A stretch of DNA of 64,000 bases from JBBIQS01 sp037442205 (GTDB lineage: Bacteria; Myxococcota; Myxococcia; Myxococcales; UBA5297), in the NCBI GenBank assembly GCA_037442205.1, contig JBBIQS010000030.1:1-64000 (forward strand), in the 5' to 3' direction. Numbering within the stretch: the first letter of the stretch is position 1; each line of letters begins with the position of its first letter. The translations under genes were made by a program, and so were the position numbers. The notes under the pieces are model-generated. The model saw only the letters and a list, made by a program, of their open reading frames with translations, was not told the origin of the DNA and ran no database searches. Of this stretch, positions 23,381 through 31,960 are shown one piece after another.

Positions 23381-24250
23381 TCAGCGCCGGGAGAGCGCGA
23401 AGTGGACCCACTCGCCGGTCTGGGTGCGGCTCAGCTGGCGCAGCCCTTCGCGCTCGAAAGCCTCGAGCACGCCAGGGCCCTGGGGCTCGAGGATGCCAGT
23501 GATCATCAACTGGCCGCCGTCGGTGAGCTTGTCGGCCAGACGCGGCGCCAGTTGCTCGAGCACTCCGGCGAAGAGGTTGGCGACCACGATCTCGAACTGG
23601 CCGGGGATCCGCTCGATCGGCTTCTCGGTGAACTCGATGCCCGGGGCGTGGTTGAGCTCGGCGTTCTCCTTGGCGATCCGCACCGCGTGGGGGTCGACGT
23701 CGTTGCCGACCACCTCGCGCGCGCCCAGCAGCTTGGCGGCGATGGCCAGCACTCCGGAGCCGGTCCCGACGTCGAGCACCCGGGAGTTGGGCCGCAGCTC
23801 CAGCGCGTGATCGAGCTCGAAGAGGCACATCGCGGTGGTGGGATGGTCGCCGGTGCCGAAGGCCATCCCGGGCTCGATCTCCACCTGGACCGGTGCATTG
23901 CCGGCGTTCTTGCGCTCCCAGGGCGGGCCGACCCACACCCGCCCGACGCGCACCGCCTTCACGAACCGCTTCCAGCTCTCCGACCAGTCCTCCTCGGGGA
24001 TGGAGGCGAAGGCGTTCTTGGCCTGGGGAAGCTCCTCAGCAATGGATTCCATCGCCTCGCGGGCCGCGGGCTCGCCCTGGTAGTAGGCGATGAGCTGCAC
24101 TTTCCCCTCGGGCAGCGCCGGCGCGCCGGGAGGAGCCTTGAGGGTGTGGTCGCGCACTTCCAGGCCCAACGGCTCGGTCCCGTCGATGACCGCCTGGGCA
24201 AGCTCGGAGGCGTCCTCGTCGATTTCGACCTGCACGGCGAAGTAGAGCAT
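23381..24250 (-). CDS. prmA: Ribosomal protein L11 methyltransferase PrmA
   Basis: 289 residues, normal length. The N-terminal substrate-recognition domain (about 1-60) is followed by the SAM-dependent methyltransferase core: EPGMAFGTGDHPTT, motif I VLDVGTGSGVLAIA, GNDVDPHAVRIAKEN, and the catalytic-loop motif VVANLFAGVL (NLFA where many PrmAs have NILA). The enzyme trimethylates L11 at several lysines and the N-terminus. The ATG at 24250 has an AGGA site. It lies 26 bases downstream of the M16 protease gene on the same strand, so the two form an operon. The C-terminus is complete (FALSRR). Confidence 0.93.
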   Translation of the reverse strand: MLYFAVQVEIDEDASELAQAVIDGTEPLGLEVRDHTLKAPPGAPALPEGKVQLIAYYQGEPAAREAMESIAEELPQAKNAFASIPEEDWSESWKRFVKAVRVGRVWVGPPWERKNAGNAPVQVEIEPGMAFGTGDHPTTAMCLFELDHALELRPNSRVLDVGTGSGVLAIAAKLLGAREVVGNDVDPHAVRIAKENAELNHAPGIEFTEKPIERIPGQFEIVVANLFAGVLEQLAPRLADKLTDGGQLMITGILEPQGPGVLEAFEREGLRQLSRTQTGEWVHFALSRR

Positions 24251-24276
24251 CTGCTGTTCCTGAAGGAGGAGAGGGG

Positions 24277-26898
24277 TTAGGCGTTTGCGGCGAAGTCCAG
24301 GTCGGCGGCCTTGGGGCCGACGATGGCCAGCGCGCCCCGGCTTGGGTCGAGCAGCCAGCGGGCGCATTCAAGCACCATCTTGCTGCTGACCGCCTCGATC
24401 TCTTCGTCGTAGCGCAGGTAGGCCTCGGCGCCGACGCCGTAGGACTCGTCGAAGGCGAGCAGCGACGCCCGGGCGCTGTTGCGCTGCAGGCTGATGGCGT
24501 GGGCGCCAATCAGGTAGCGCTTGGCGCGGGCCAGCTCGGCGGCGCTGACCTCGACCTCGGTGAGCTGGGCCAATTGCTGGCGGACGGCGGCCAGCGCCTC
24601 GGCGACCTTGTCCGGGCTGGTGCCCAGGTAGACGCCGAAGTAGCCCGGATCGAGCCCCTCCACCGAGAACGAGCTGACGCTGTAGGCCAGGCTGCGGCGG
24701 TCGCGCAGCTCGACGAACAGTCGGCCGCCCTGCCCGGCGAGCACGCTGGAGAGGACGTCCAAGGTGTAGCGCTCCGGCGCGTCGACCGTGGTTCCCAGGA
24801 AGCCGTAGACGATGTGGGCCTGGGCCTTGTCCAGCTCGCGGAATTGACGCCGCGGCTCGGTCAGCTCGGGTTCCTGGGGCACTTCGTGGTGGACGATCGG
24901 CTCCGCGGAGAGGCGGTGGCGAGAGGCGAAGAGCTTCTCGCACATCGCCAGCGTCTCATCGGGATCGACGTCGCCGACGATGGCCAGGGTCAGGTTGGAG
25001 GGCGAGAGCGCGCGGTGGTGCAAGTCGCGCTGGTGCGTCAGGTCCATCGCCCGGACCGAGAGCTCCTCTCCGAGGACGTCCATCCGGTAGGGATGGCGGG
25101 TGTAGAGGGTGCGCGAGAAGAGATCGAAGGCCGCGCTGGAGGGATGGTCGTCGCGGGCCGCCAGCTCCTGCAGGAGCATGCTCCGCTCGCGCTCGAGCTC
25201 GTCGGCGTCGAAAGCCGGCTCAGTGAGGCACTCGGCGACCAGATTCAAGCCGCGCGACAGGTGCTTGGAGAGGAACTCGCCGCGCAGGCTGATGGAGTTC
25301 CGCCCGGCGCCGGCGAAGACCGCACCCGCCAGCTCGTCGATCTCGCGGGCCATCTGCGCCGCGGTCCGGCGCGCCGTCGAGCGGGTCATCAGGCGGCTGT
25401 GGAGCTGGCTGACGCCGTTGGTGGCCTCGGTCTCGAAGCGCAACCCGCCGGGATAGACCGCGCGCAGCGCCACCAGCGGGACGTTGCGCTCGCTCTTCAC
25501 CAGCACCGTCGGGCCGCCCGGGATGACCAGCTTCTCGATTCCGCCGCTGGCCGCCTTCTTCCTCGGCTTCCTGACCTCGGGTGCGGCCAGCGGCGGCATC
25601 GCCGGGCGCGGCGATATCGGTTCGCGCCACACCTCGTTGACCAGGGTCTGGATCTCGGCCTCGGTCATTCCGCTGCCTTCGGGGAAGAGGCCGGAGAAGG
25701 TCAGGTTCTCCGGAGACAGGAAGCGCCGCGCCGCCTCGTGCAGGTCCTCGACGGTGACCTTGGCCACTCGCTCGAAATAGAGCGCCTCGGCTTCGACGCC
25801 GCCGGCGGTGGTCTCGTAGAAGCCCAGCTTGCGGGCGATGCCCTGGACCGTCTCCCGGCCGTAGACCGCGTCGGCCTCGATCGCCGCCTTGGCCAGCACC
25901 AGCTCCGCCGGATCAACCGGGTGCAGGGAGACGCGACGGATCTCGACCATGAGATCGCGCAGCGCCTCGCGCAGCTTCTCGGGTCCAAGCGACGCGCCGG
26001 CCACCATCAGCCCCGGATCGCGCGAGGCGTAGGTGTAGGCGTAGACCTCGTTGGTCAGCGCCTTCTCCAGCTTGAGCGCCAGGCTCAGTCGCGAGCCTTC
26101 GCCCTGGCCGAGGACCATCGCCAGCACGTCGAGCGCGGGGATGACCGGATCGGAGATTCCCGGCACGTGCCAGGCGAGCGAGAAGTGCGCCTCGCGCACG
26201 TCGCCCTTTTCGAGGCAGACCCGCATCCCGGCCTGGGCCAGTTCCTCGGCGCGGGCCGGCGGGGGCTGGCGCGCGCCCCAGGTGCCGGAGAAATAGCGCT
26301 CGACCTCGGCGCGAACCTGGCTCTCCTCGACGTCGCCGACCACGATCACCACCAGGTTGTCGGGGGTGTAGTGGCGGCGGAAGAACTCGAGGATCTTCTC
26401 GCGCGTGAACGAGCGGACCGAGGCCTCGCTCCCCAGCACCGGCAGCCGATAGGGATGGCGCTGGTAGGCGGTCTCGAACATCCCGCGCATCACACGGCGC
26501 GACGGAAGATCGGCCGAGCGCTTGATCTCCTCGACCACCACCTCGATCTCGCGGGAGAGCTCTCCCGGATCGAAGGCGGAGTGGCGGACGGCATCGGAGA
26601 GGATGTCCAGCCCCTCGGCGAAAAAATGCGAGGAGAGGACCAGGTGGTAGACCGTCTGGTCGAAGCTGGTCCAGGCGTTGACCTCGCCGCCGCGGGCCTC
26701 GACGTCGCGGGCGATCTCGCCGAGGCCGCGCCGGGCGGTGCCCTTGAAGAGCATGTGCTCGTGCAGGTGGGCCAAGCCAGCCTGCTCTGGGGTCTCGTCG
26801 GCGCTGCCGGCCTTGACCCACACCTGGAGCGCCACCACTGGCGCCGCGGCCTGCTTCTCGAAGATGACGGTCAGGCCGTTCTCAAGTTGGTAGCGCAC
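24277..26898 (-). CDS. M16 family zinc metalloprotease, two-lobed (pitrilysin-like)
   Basis: 873 residues from a GTG with AGGA six bases upstream. The first half holds the inverted zinc motif HLHEH (44-48) and the third-ligand region REIEVVVEEIKRS (about 117-128). The second half repeats the fold without the HxxEH motif, as expected for one chain carrying both the active and the inactive lobe. The chain includes the family pieces RHYTPDNLVVIVVGD and AGQGGRLFVELRDRRSLAYSVSS (split here by motif). No signal peptide is seen, so it may act in the cytoplasm or be exported by another route. M16 enzymes degrade or process short peptides. It is followed by prmA in an apparent operon. Confidence 0.92.
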   Translation of the reverse strand: MRYQLENGLTVIFEKQAAAPVVALQVWVKAGSADETPEQAGLAHLHEHMLFKGTARRGLGEIARDVEARGGEVNAWTSFDQTVYHLVLSSHFFAEGLDILSDAVRHSAFDPGELSREIEVVVEEIKRSADLPSRRVMRGMFETAYQRHPYRLPVLGSEASVRSFTREKILEFFRRHYTPDNLVVIVVGDVEESQVRAEVERYFSGTWGARQPPPARAEELAQAGMRVCLEKGDVREAHFSLAWHVPGISDPVIPALDVLAMVLGQGEGSRLSLALKLEKALTNEVYAYTYASRDPGLMVAGASLGPEKLREALRDLMVEIRRVSLHPVDPAELVLAKAAIEADAVYGRETVQGIARKLGFYETTAGGVEAEALYFERVAKVTVEDLHEAARRFLSPENLTFSGLFPEGSGMTEAEIQTLVNEVWREPISPRPAMPPLAAPEVRKPRKKAASGGIEKLVIPGGPTVLVKSERNVPLVALRAVYPGGLRFETEATNGVSQLHSRLMTRSTARRTAAQMAREIDELAGAVFAGAGRNSISLRGEFLSKHLSRGLNLVAECLTEPAFDADELERERSMLLQELAARDDHPSSAAFDLFSRTLYTRHPYRMDVLGEELSVRAMDLTHQRDLHHRALSPSNLTLAIVGDVDPDETLAMCEKLFASRHRLSAEPIVHHEVPQEPELTEPRRQFRELDKAQAHIVYGFLGTTVDAPERYTLDVLSSVLAGQGGRLFVELRDRRSLAYSVSSFSVEGLDPGYFGVYLGTSPDKVAEALAAVRQQLAQLTEVEVSAAELARAKRYLIGAHAISLQRNSARASLLAFDESYGVGAEAYLRYDEEIEAVSSKMVLECARWLLDPSRGALAIVGPKAADLDFAANA

Positions 26899-27080
26899 GC
26901 AAGTCCTAACGGCGACCCCGCGCGGGATCTGCCGGACAGCGGAAAAAAGCGAGGCACCCTGTCACCTGCCAGAAGGGCAAGTCAAGGCGGCGGGTTGCGA
27001 GCGGGCGCGCGCCGGGGGCGGGCCTCGTCGCCAGGGGTGCGCCCTTGCGGGGCGCGAGGCCCCCGTCCACGTTTCAGCCG

Positions 27081-27680
27081 ATGGCCGGGGTGCTCCGAAC
27101 GGTGAAGCTGGCGATGCTCGCCTGCGTGGCGGCGGGAGCGGCGCTCAGTCTTTGGGTGCGCGAGCGTCCGGGCGTTGCGGTGGCGTGCCTGGGAGCGCTG
27201 GCCAGCTCGCGGGCGCTCCCTGCGCTTGCCCGCCGGCGGGGCTTGGAGCTTTCGGCTCCGCTGGAGGTCCTCTTTTTGGCTCCCTTCGTCGCCTGTTGGG
27301 GGTTCGGGGAAGGGCTCGGGTTGTTCGAGCGGCTCGGCTGGTGGGACTGCCTCACCCACGCCCTCGGTGGCGCGGCCATGTTCGGCCTGTGGTGGGCCTG
27401 GGGGGCGCAGCGGCTGCGGGCTGGGGAGATCACCCAGGCCCTGCTCGGGGCTGCCCTCGCGCTGGCGGCCGGGGCGCTCTGGGAGATCGGGGAGTACGCC
27501 TCCGACTCGCTGTTGGGCACGTTCACGCAGGCGGGCAATGACGACACCATGCGCGACCTGATCTTCGACCTGGCGGGCGGGCTGCTGGGCGCCTGGGCGA
27601 TCGCCTTCGCGTCGCTCGTTCGGCACGCGAGTGTGCAGGCGGTGGTGGCTCGGCTTCACGGCGAGAAAAGGCGTGTTTAG
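27081..27680 (+). CDS. Polytopic membrane protein, DUF2238 (YjdF)-like
   Basis: 199 residues with about five membrane segments. Conserved-looking polar motifs lie at the membrane edges: WWDCLTHALGGAAMFG and ALWEIGEYASD ... NDDTMRDLIFDLAGGLLGA. The H...G and E..E/D..xD arrangement resembles the DUF2238/YjdF family and, more loosely, VanZ-like proteins; no function is established. No clear ribosome-binding site precedes the ATG at 27081 and a TTG at 27045 in the same frame is a possible alternative. The 182 bases upstream separate it from the divergent M16 gene. Confidence 0.65.
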   Translation: MAGVLRTVKLAMLACVAAGAALSLWVRERPGVAVACLGALASSRALPALARRRGLELSAPLEVLFLAPFVACWGFGEGLGLFERLGWWDCLTHALGGAAMFGLWWAWGAQRLRAGEITQALLGAALALAAGALWEIGEYASDSLLGTFTQAGNDDTMRDLIFDLAGGLLGAWAIAFASLVRHASVQAVVARLHGEKRRV

Positions 27681-27726
27681 GTTCGGCTGCGAACCCCGGA
27701 TGGCGGAGCGGGACAGGAGGAGCGCC

Positions 27727-27888
27727 ATGGTGGATGGCATCCGGATGCGGCGCCAGAGCGAAGAGGACGAGTACGACCGCCTCGAGCGGTACGAGCGGCT
27801 GGCGGACCTCTTCGACGAAGCGCCCTCGGACTCCGAAGAGCGCGACGAAGAGCTCGCCGACGAGGAACCCTCCGACGAGGACGAATGA
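27727..27888 (+). CDS. Small acidic protein (53 aa), unknown
   Basis: A strong GGAGGAGC site lies directly upstream of the ATG. The product starts with a basic stretch (GIRMRRQ) and becomes highly acidic, with about half of residues Glu or Asp toward the end (EERDEELADEEPSDEDE). It is probably disordered. It follows the membrane protein by 46 bases on the same strand. No family is recognised. The strong Shine-Dalgarno and compositional polarity favour a real gene, but the length makes this uncertain. Confidence 0.5.
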   Translation: MVDGIRMRRQSEEDEYDRLERYERLADLFDEAPSDSEERDEELADEEPSDEDE

Positions 27889-27909
27889 CGCCCTCTTGAA
27901 GGCGCCGGC

Positions 27910-28404
27910 CTAGCGAGGTCGGCGCCGCGCCTGGGCGCGGGCGAGCAGATCCTGGTGCGCCAGCCACGCCTTGGCGGCAGCGCCCTCATCCCACCCGGCG
28001 CGGCACTCGCCGTCGGCCCATGGCTCGAGCGACTGGCACACCCGCGGACGGTCGGCGAAGGAAAGCCGGCACCCGCTCTCTCCCAAGAACACGCACTGCG
28101 ACCCGAATTGGGCCGGGGCCCCGTCGCCGTGCCTCTCGGCGCGGCTGGCCGGCCGGACGTAGAGGATGGTTCGCCAGCGGATCTCCTCGGGCGGCGGCGT
28201 TCCATCCTCGAAAGGGATTCCCACTCGGTGAGCGACGACCCAGTCGCCTGAATCGAGGGCCAGGGCCAGCGCCCCGACGGGATCGGGCTCGGCGAGGAAG
28301 CGCTCCGGCGATTCGGCTCCGGGGCGGGTGCGGCAGCATTCGCCCCCGCAGGCGCGGCACACCTCGGCGCGCTCGTTGCTGTCGATGGGCTCGAGCCGAT
28401 CCAT
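27910..28404 (-). CDS. YkgJ/UPF0153-like Cys-cluster protein
   Basis: 164 residues, cytoplasmic. Eight cysteines occur in two groups: C16, C19, C23, C24 (VCRACGGECC) and C104, C112, C123, C134 (CVFLGESGC ... RPRVC ... GEC). This matches the YkgJ family of predicted zinc- or iron-binding proteins, in which the first cluster is CxxxCC-like and the second includes C-x-x-x-x-x-x-x-C-x-x-x-x-x-R-P-x-x-C. The role is unknown. It is the last gene of the ECF/caspase operon; its ATG follows the lipoprotein stop by only three bases, so it is very likely co-translated with it. Confidence 0.8.
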   Translation of the reverse strand: MDRLEPIDSNERAEVCRACGGECCRTRPGAESPERFLAEPDPVGALALALDSGDWVVAHRVGIPFEDGTPPPEEIRWRTILYVRPASRAERHGDGAPAQFGSQCVFLGESGCRLSFADRPRVCQSLEPWADGECRAGWDEGAAAKAWLAHQDLLARAQARRRPR

Positions 28405-28407
28405 CCG

Positions 28408-29088
28408 CTATCCGCACATGCCCGGAGTGCCCGGGAAGATGGTCTGGCAGCTGCTGCTGCGGCAATCGCTGCCCGCGAAGCAGACGTCCCCCTTCTCGCC
28501 GGTGGTGCAGAAGCCGAGGGACGCCCCGCCGCTGCGGGCGCAGGTGAGCCCCAGGACACAGTCGAGGCCGGAGGAGCAGGTGCCGATCAGGCACACCCGT
28601 CCCTTGGAAGGCTCCAGGCCCTCGTTGCACACCGCGCCGCGGCTTCCCCTCGGACAGCTTCCGTCGGGAGAGCAGGCGGGCATGCTTTGGCAGGCGAAGC
28701 CGCCGCTGTCCGAGGAGCAGAGGCGGTCGAAGCCGCAGGTGTCCGCGGAGGTGTCGCAGCTCTGGCGGGGAAGATCCTTGGCGGTGCACAGGCCGGAGCG
28801 GCAGGTCTGGGAGGTCAGGCAGCTCCCCGGGCTGCAAGTGGCCACCGCCCTGGGATGGCACTGGCCCCAGCTGGTGTCGCAGTACTGGGCACTGGGACAC
28901 TCGGCGTCGGACCGGCAAGTGCCGGCGCACTGGCCGTTGAAGCAGATTGCGAGGGTGCCGCACTCGGCGTTGGTGGAGCAGGGGACGGGATCCTCCGAGC
29001 CGCTGTCGGGCCTGCCGGTCGGATCGCTGCGGAGGCCGTCGCAGGCCAGGACCAAGGCCAGCAAGAGGAGCGGAAGCTTCCAGATCAC
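28408..29088 (-). CDS. Cysteine-rich lipoprotein of the ECF/caspase operon
   Basis: 226 residues from a GTG that overlaps the caspase stop (GTGA), with AGGA eight bases upstream. The lipobox is in LLLLALVLAC. The mature protein has many cysteines in short units such as CSTNAECGTLAICFNGQC and CRSDAECPSAQYC, typical of myxobacterial surface lipoproteins; no enzyme motif is seen. Expected location is the outer membrane. It is encoded third after the sigma and anti-sigma genes and between the caspase and the YkgJ-like gene, so it may be the surface or substrate component of that system (inference from order only). Confidence 0.8.
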   Translation of the reverse strand: MIWKLPLLLLALVLACDGLRSDPTGRPDSGSEDPVPCSTNAECGTLAICFNGQCAGTCRSDAECPSAQYCDTSWGQCHPRAVATCSPGSCLTSQTCRSGLCTAKDLPRQSCDTSADTCGFDRLCSSDSGGFACQSMPACSPDGSCPRGSRGAVCNEGLEPSKGRVCLIGTCSSGLDCVLGLTCARSGGASLGFCTTGEKGDVCFAGSDCRSSSCQTIFPGTPGMCG

Positions 29089-30614
29089 AGGCGCATTCCT
29101 AATCCCACCAGCGCCGATGGCAACAGAAACGGCGCCAGCGAGCCGTCCACCTTGGCCACTGCGATCGCGGTTTCGGCCTCGGCGGCGACGAAGAACGGAC
29201 CGGCGAGGCGCAGTCGCAGACCCAGGCGCGGCGCCAGCATCGCCGACAGGCTTCCGCCGGCGCGCTTTCCCTGGAACGTCTGCCAGAGGTAGCCCATCCC
29301 CAGCTCTCCCTCGACTCGCAGCGCGAGGCGGCTCCCGGCGCGCTCCCATCCCAGCCCCGCTCGCGCCTGCAGCGAGTTCTCCTCGAAGCTCCCGTTGGCT
29401 CCCGCCCCGCTACCGGTGGTCCCGGCCAGGGAGAGCTCGAGCGGCCCGAGCAACTGCGCGGCGATGCGGAAGGAGGGGCCTACCTCGAAGCCGACGCCGG
29501 AGCCGGCCCCGCCGAGCAGAGTCAGCAGTACCGGCTCTGCGGTCGCGGAGCTGCGCTCCACTTCCGGCTCCGGACCCTTGCGCGCCACCTTCGGAACCTC
29601 GAGCGGTTTGAGCTCGTCCCAGCCGATGGCGCGCGCCTGGCCAGCGGCGAGGGTGAACCGACCGCCCAGCGCCGCTCCGGACCTGAAGGCCCGCACCCCG
29701 TACTGCCCGGCGGAGAGCGCCAGCCTGCGCGCCGAGCCTCCCGCCAGCTCAGCCACGACCTGGTCGCGCGCGAGATCGGTGACCAGGGCGCGGTCGAATC
29801 CCGCCGGCAGCTCGAGGCTCGAGCCGCCGCGGGCGAAGGAGGAGAGCACCAGCTCGCCCTGTCCGGACAGCTTCAGATCGTAGGTCGGGTGCTGGGCTCC
29901 GTTGAGAGTGGCCGCGGTGGCGGAGAGGGTGTGGTCGTAGGCGTAGCGGTAGGCCTCGGCGAGGGTCACCTGGCCGTCGCCGGAGACGTCGGCCGCGCCG
30001 CGCAGGCCCGAGACCAGGTGATGGGTGAAGTAACTGCCCATCACTTCCTTGGATTCGAGGGCCACTTCGTCGGCGGCGCTGGAGGTGAGGATTGCCTCTC
30101 CTGTTGCCGCCAGGTCGTCGGCGAGGCGGATCGCGAAGCCGGGCGCCGGCTTGCCGCCCTTCTCCTGAATGGCCGCGCCGCTTCGGCAGGCGTCGATGAT
30201 CGAGACCCGCACCTCGGCGCCCGAGTCGGCCAACAACTTGTGCAGCCGGGCGAAGGAGAGCCTCTCCGCTCCGACTTCCAGCGCCTCGCCGTCGCTGTGA
30301 CCCGAAAAGAAGAAGATCAGCAGCACCCGCGAGTCGGGCGAGCGATGGGCCTCGGCGATGCGGGCCTGGGCCAGCGCCAGGGTCTTCTCGATCTCGGCCA
30401 GCTGGCGGCCCTGGAGCAGGAACAGGTCCCCAGGAGAGATCTGGCCGACGTCGAGAAGGGTGCGGGCGAGCTTGCCGGCGTCGGTCTCCGCCCAGCGCAG
30501 CGGCGGAAGGTCGCCGTTGCCGGCATTGCTCCCGACCAGCACCGCGATCCGGTGCGTCTCGGCCATCGCCACCGCGGGCGCGAGCAAGGTCAGGATCAGG
30601 GCGACGAACTTCAC
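29085..30614 (-). CDS. Exported caspase-like (C14) protease with C-terminal beta-rich domain
   Basis: 509 residues from a GTG overlapping the anti-sigma stop (GTGA). A Sec signal (KFVALILTLLAPAVAMA) precedes a caspase/metacaspase domain: the catalytic pair is His106 in FFFSGHSDG and Cys143 in IIDACRSGA, with the usual SSAADEVALES segment after it and an EF-hand-like DVSGDGQVTLAEAY stretch near 210. The C-terminal ~150 residues are made of alternating beta strands and end in GLGMRL, reminiscent of an outer-membrane barrel or beta-sandwich. Caspase-like proteases cut after Arg/Lys or Asp and occur in bacterial stress and death pathways. The fusion to an export signal and beta domain suggests periplasmic or surface action. 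Confidence 0.88.
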   Translation of the reverse strand: MKFVALILTLLAPAVAMAETHRIAVLVGSNAGNGDLPPLRWAETDAGKLARTLLDVGQISPGDLFLLQGRQLAEIEKTLALAQARIAEAHRSPDSRVLLIFFFSGHSDGEALEVGAERLSFARLHKLLADSGAEVRVSIIDACRSGAAIQEKGGKPAPGFAIRLADDLAATGEAILTSSAADEVALESKEVMGSYFTHHLVSGLRGAADVSGDGQVTLAEAYRYAYDHTLSATAATLNGAQHPTYDLKLSGQGELVLSSFARGGSSLELPAGFDRALVTDLARDQVVAELAGGSARRLALSAGQYGVRAFRSGAALGGRFTLAAGQARAIGWDELKPLEVPKVARKGPEPEVERSSATAEPVLLTLLGGAGSGVGFEVGPSFRIAAQLLGPLELSLAGTTGSGAGANGSFEENSLQARAGLGWERAGSRLALRVEGELGMGYLWQTFQGKRAGGSLSAMLAPRLGLRLRLAGPFFVAAEAETAIAVAKVDGSLAPFLLPSALVGLGMRL

Positions 30615-31330
30615 CTGCGCTCCTTGAGGAAGTCGAGGACCACCGGCCGCACTCCCGGCAGCGAATTCGGCTCGCCACGGGAGAGGGCGTCGACCACATC
30701 TTGCGCCGTCAGCGGCTGGTCGGAGAAGTAGGCGAACAGCTGCTCGGTGCCGAGGACTTCGTCGAGCTCGATGCTTCTGGGCAGCTCGTTCCGGCCGGCG
30801 CTCACGGGGGCGCTCTGCACGCCGCCGGGCGGGAAGTAGACGCTCACCTTGCCCGCGCCATCGACCGAAGCGATGAGCACGAAGCGCGAGGTGCCGGGAT
30901 CGACCACGAAGCGGATGCGGTCGCCGGGGGCCAGCCTGGTGCCGTTGCGGACTGGGAATACGGCCTCTTCCCGCCGGGCGAAGACCTGGAGGTTGCCACC
31001 GCCTTTGATTCCCAGCTCGGGATCGGCCGCCGGACGCAGGGCGACGACGAGCAGCGCGAGACCGACCACGGATGCGGGGACGAGCAGCTTCCAGCCGGCG
31101 GCGAACCGCTCGAGCAGGGAGGGACGGACGCGCTCGGCGATCTTGGGCAGGGACCTGGCAAAGACGTACCGCTGGAAGTGGGCGCGGTCGGCGGCGAGCT
31201 CCTCGCTGAGGGCACGACAGCTGGCGCAGCTGGTGAGATGGGCCTCGGCGGCGGCTTTCTCCGCGGCGGACAGAGCCGAGGCATGGAGCAGGTCGAGCTC
31301 CGGCGAAGAGAGATGTCCTCGGTCGTTCAT
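30611..31330 (-). CDS. Zinc-finger anti-sigma factor with DUF4384 sensor domain
   Basis: 239 residues. The cytoplasmic N-terminus has the anti-sigma zinc motif H31-x-x-x-C35-x-x-C38 (HLTSCASC). One membrane helix follows (about 82-98), then an extracytoplasmic DUF4384-type domain (about 110-205: LAPGDRIRFVVDPG ... VSVYFPPGG). DUF4384 often accompanies caspase and kinase proteins in envelope systems. The gene starts inside the sigma factor stop (ATGA) and its own stop overlaps the caspase start (GTGA). This is the expected negative regulator of the adjacent ECF sigma factor; release may depend on envelope stress. Confidence 0.9.
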   Translation of the reverse strand: MNDRGHLSSPELDLLHASALSAAEKAAAEAHLTSCASCRALSEELAADRAHFQRYVFARSLPKIAERVRPSLLERFAAGWKLLVPASVVGLALLVVALRPAADPELGIKGGGNLQVFARREEAVFPVRNGTRLAPGDRIRFVVDPGTSRFVLIASVDGAGKVSVYFPPGGVQSAPVSAGRNELPRSIELDEVLGTEQLFAYFSDQPLTAQDVVDALSRGEPNSLPGVRPVVLDFLKERR

Positions 31331-31812
31331 GCTGCCCCCTTTCCCAACAGCTTGCGGGCCAGCTCGACGAACTCCGTCAGCCGGTAGAGCACCGTGCGGC
31401 GCGAGACCCCGAGCGCCTTGGCGATCTGCCCCTGCTCCATGCCGTCGAGGTAGTAGAGCGCCGCCGGATCCCGGAGCTTCTCCGGGGTCTGCTGCAGCAG
31501 CCGCAGGCAGGTCTGGCGATCGACCAGCGCTGCCTCCGGGCTATCGGCCGGGCGATCGGGCAGCTCGGCCATTGGCTCGGCCTGGGCGCCGCGGTCGCGG
31601 GCCAGGTTGAGGCAGTAGTTGGTGCTGATCCGATAGATCCAGGCCAGCGCCGCCTCGTCGTCGGGAGCCTTGTCGATGTGCCGCAGCACGCGCACGAAAA
31701 CCTCCTGCGTGGCGTCCTCGGCCAGCGCCGCATCGCGCAGCAGCCGCTTGCAGCGCGCGTAGACGGCGGGGCCAAAGCGTCGGTAGAGCTCGGCCAGGCG
31801 TTCTTGGTTCAT
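31327..31812 (-). CDS. ECF-type RNA polymerase sigma factor
   Basis: 161 residues. Region 2 is LYRRFGPAVYARCKRLLRD ... DATQEVFVRVLRHI and region 4 is a helix-turn-helix (MEQGQIAKALGVSRRTVLYRL), with no region 1 or 3, the ECF pattern. I chose the ATG at 31812 with GGAG five bases upstream. It leads a five-gene operon (anti-sigma, caspase, lipoprotein, YkgJ-like), all linked by ATGA/GTGA overlaps or a three-base gap. Such factors usually transcribe their own operon; the 148-base divergent region upstream (31813-31960) is the place to look for the promoter. Target genes beyond this operon cannot be seen here. Confidence 0.93.
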   Translation of the reverse strand: MNQERLAELYRRFGPAVYARCKRLLRDAALAEDATQEVFVRVLRHIDKAPDDEAALAWIYRISTNYCLNLARDRGAQAEPMAELPDRPADSPEAALVDRQTCLRLLQQTPEKLRDPAALYYLDGMEQGQIAKALGVSRRTVLYRLTEFVELARKLLGKGAA

Positions 31813-31960
31813 GCGGCTCCGCGGCGCCGGGCCACCGGGGGTTGACCCGCGGCGAGCCCGATCTGTGCAAAGCGGGAGAATACCCGCGAAAAGGGAGGCA
31901 AGCGCTCGAGGGGGCGGGCGCATTGGCGCCCGGCCGGCGGATCCGGCTATTTTTCGCGCC
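31813..31960. promoter_or_regulatory. Divergent region between ECF operon and CrtC-like lipoprotein, with a palindrome
   Basis: 148 bases between divergent starts. A perfect inverted repeat GCGGG/CCCGC with six-base centre AGAATA lies at 31872-31887, close to a GAAAAGGGAGG stretch. It could be an operator or ECF promoter element; I see no consensus sigma-70 pair. The TATTTTTCGCG just before 31961 is the only AT-rich patch. Confidence 0.4.
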
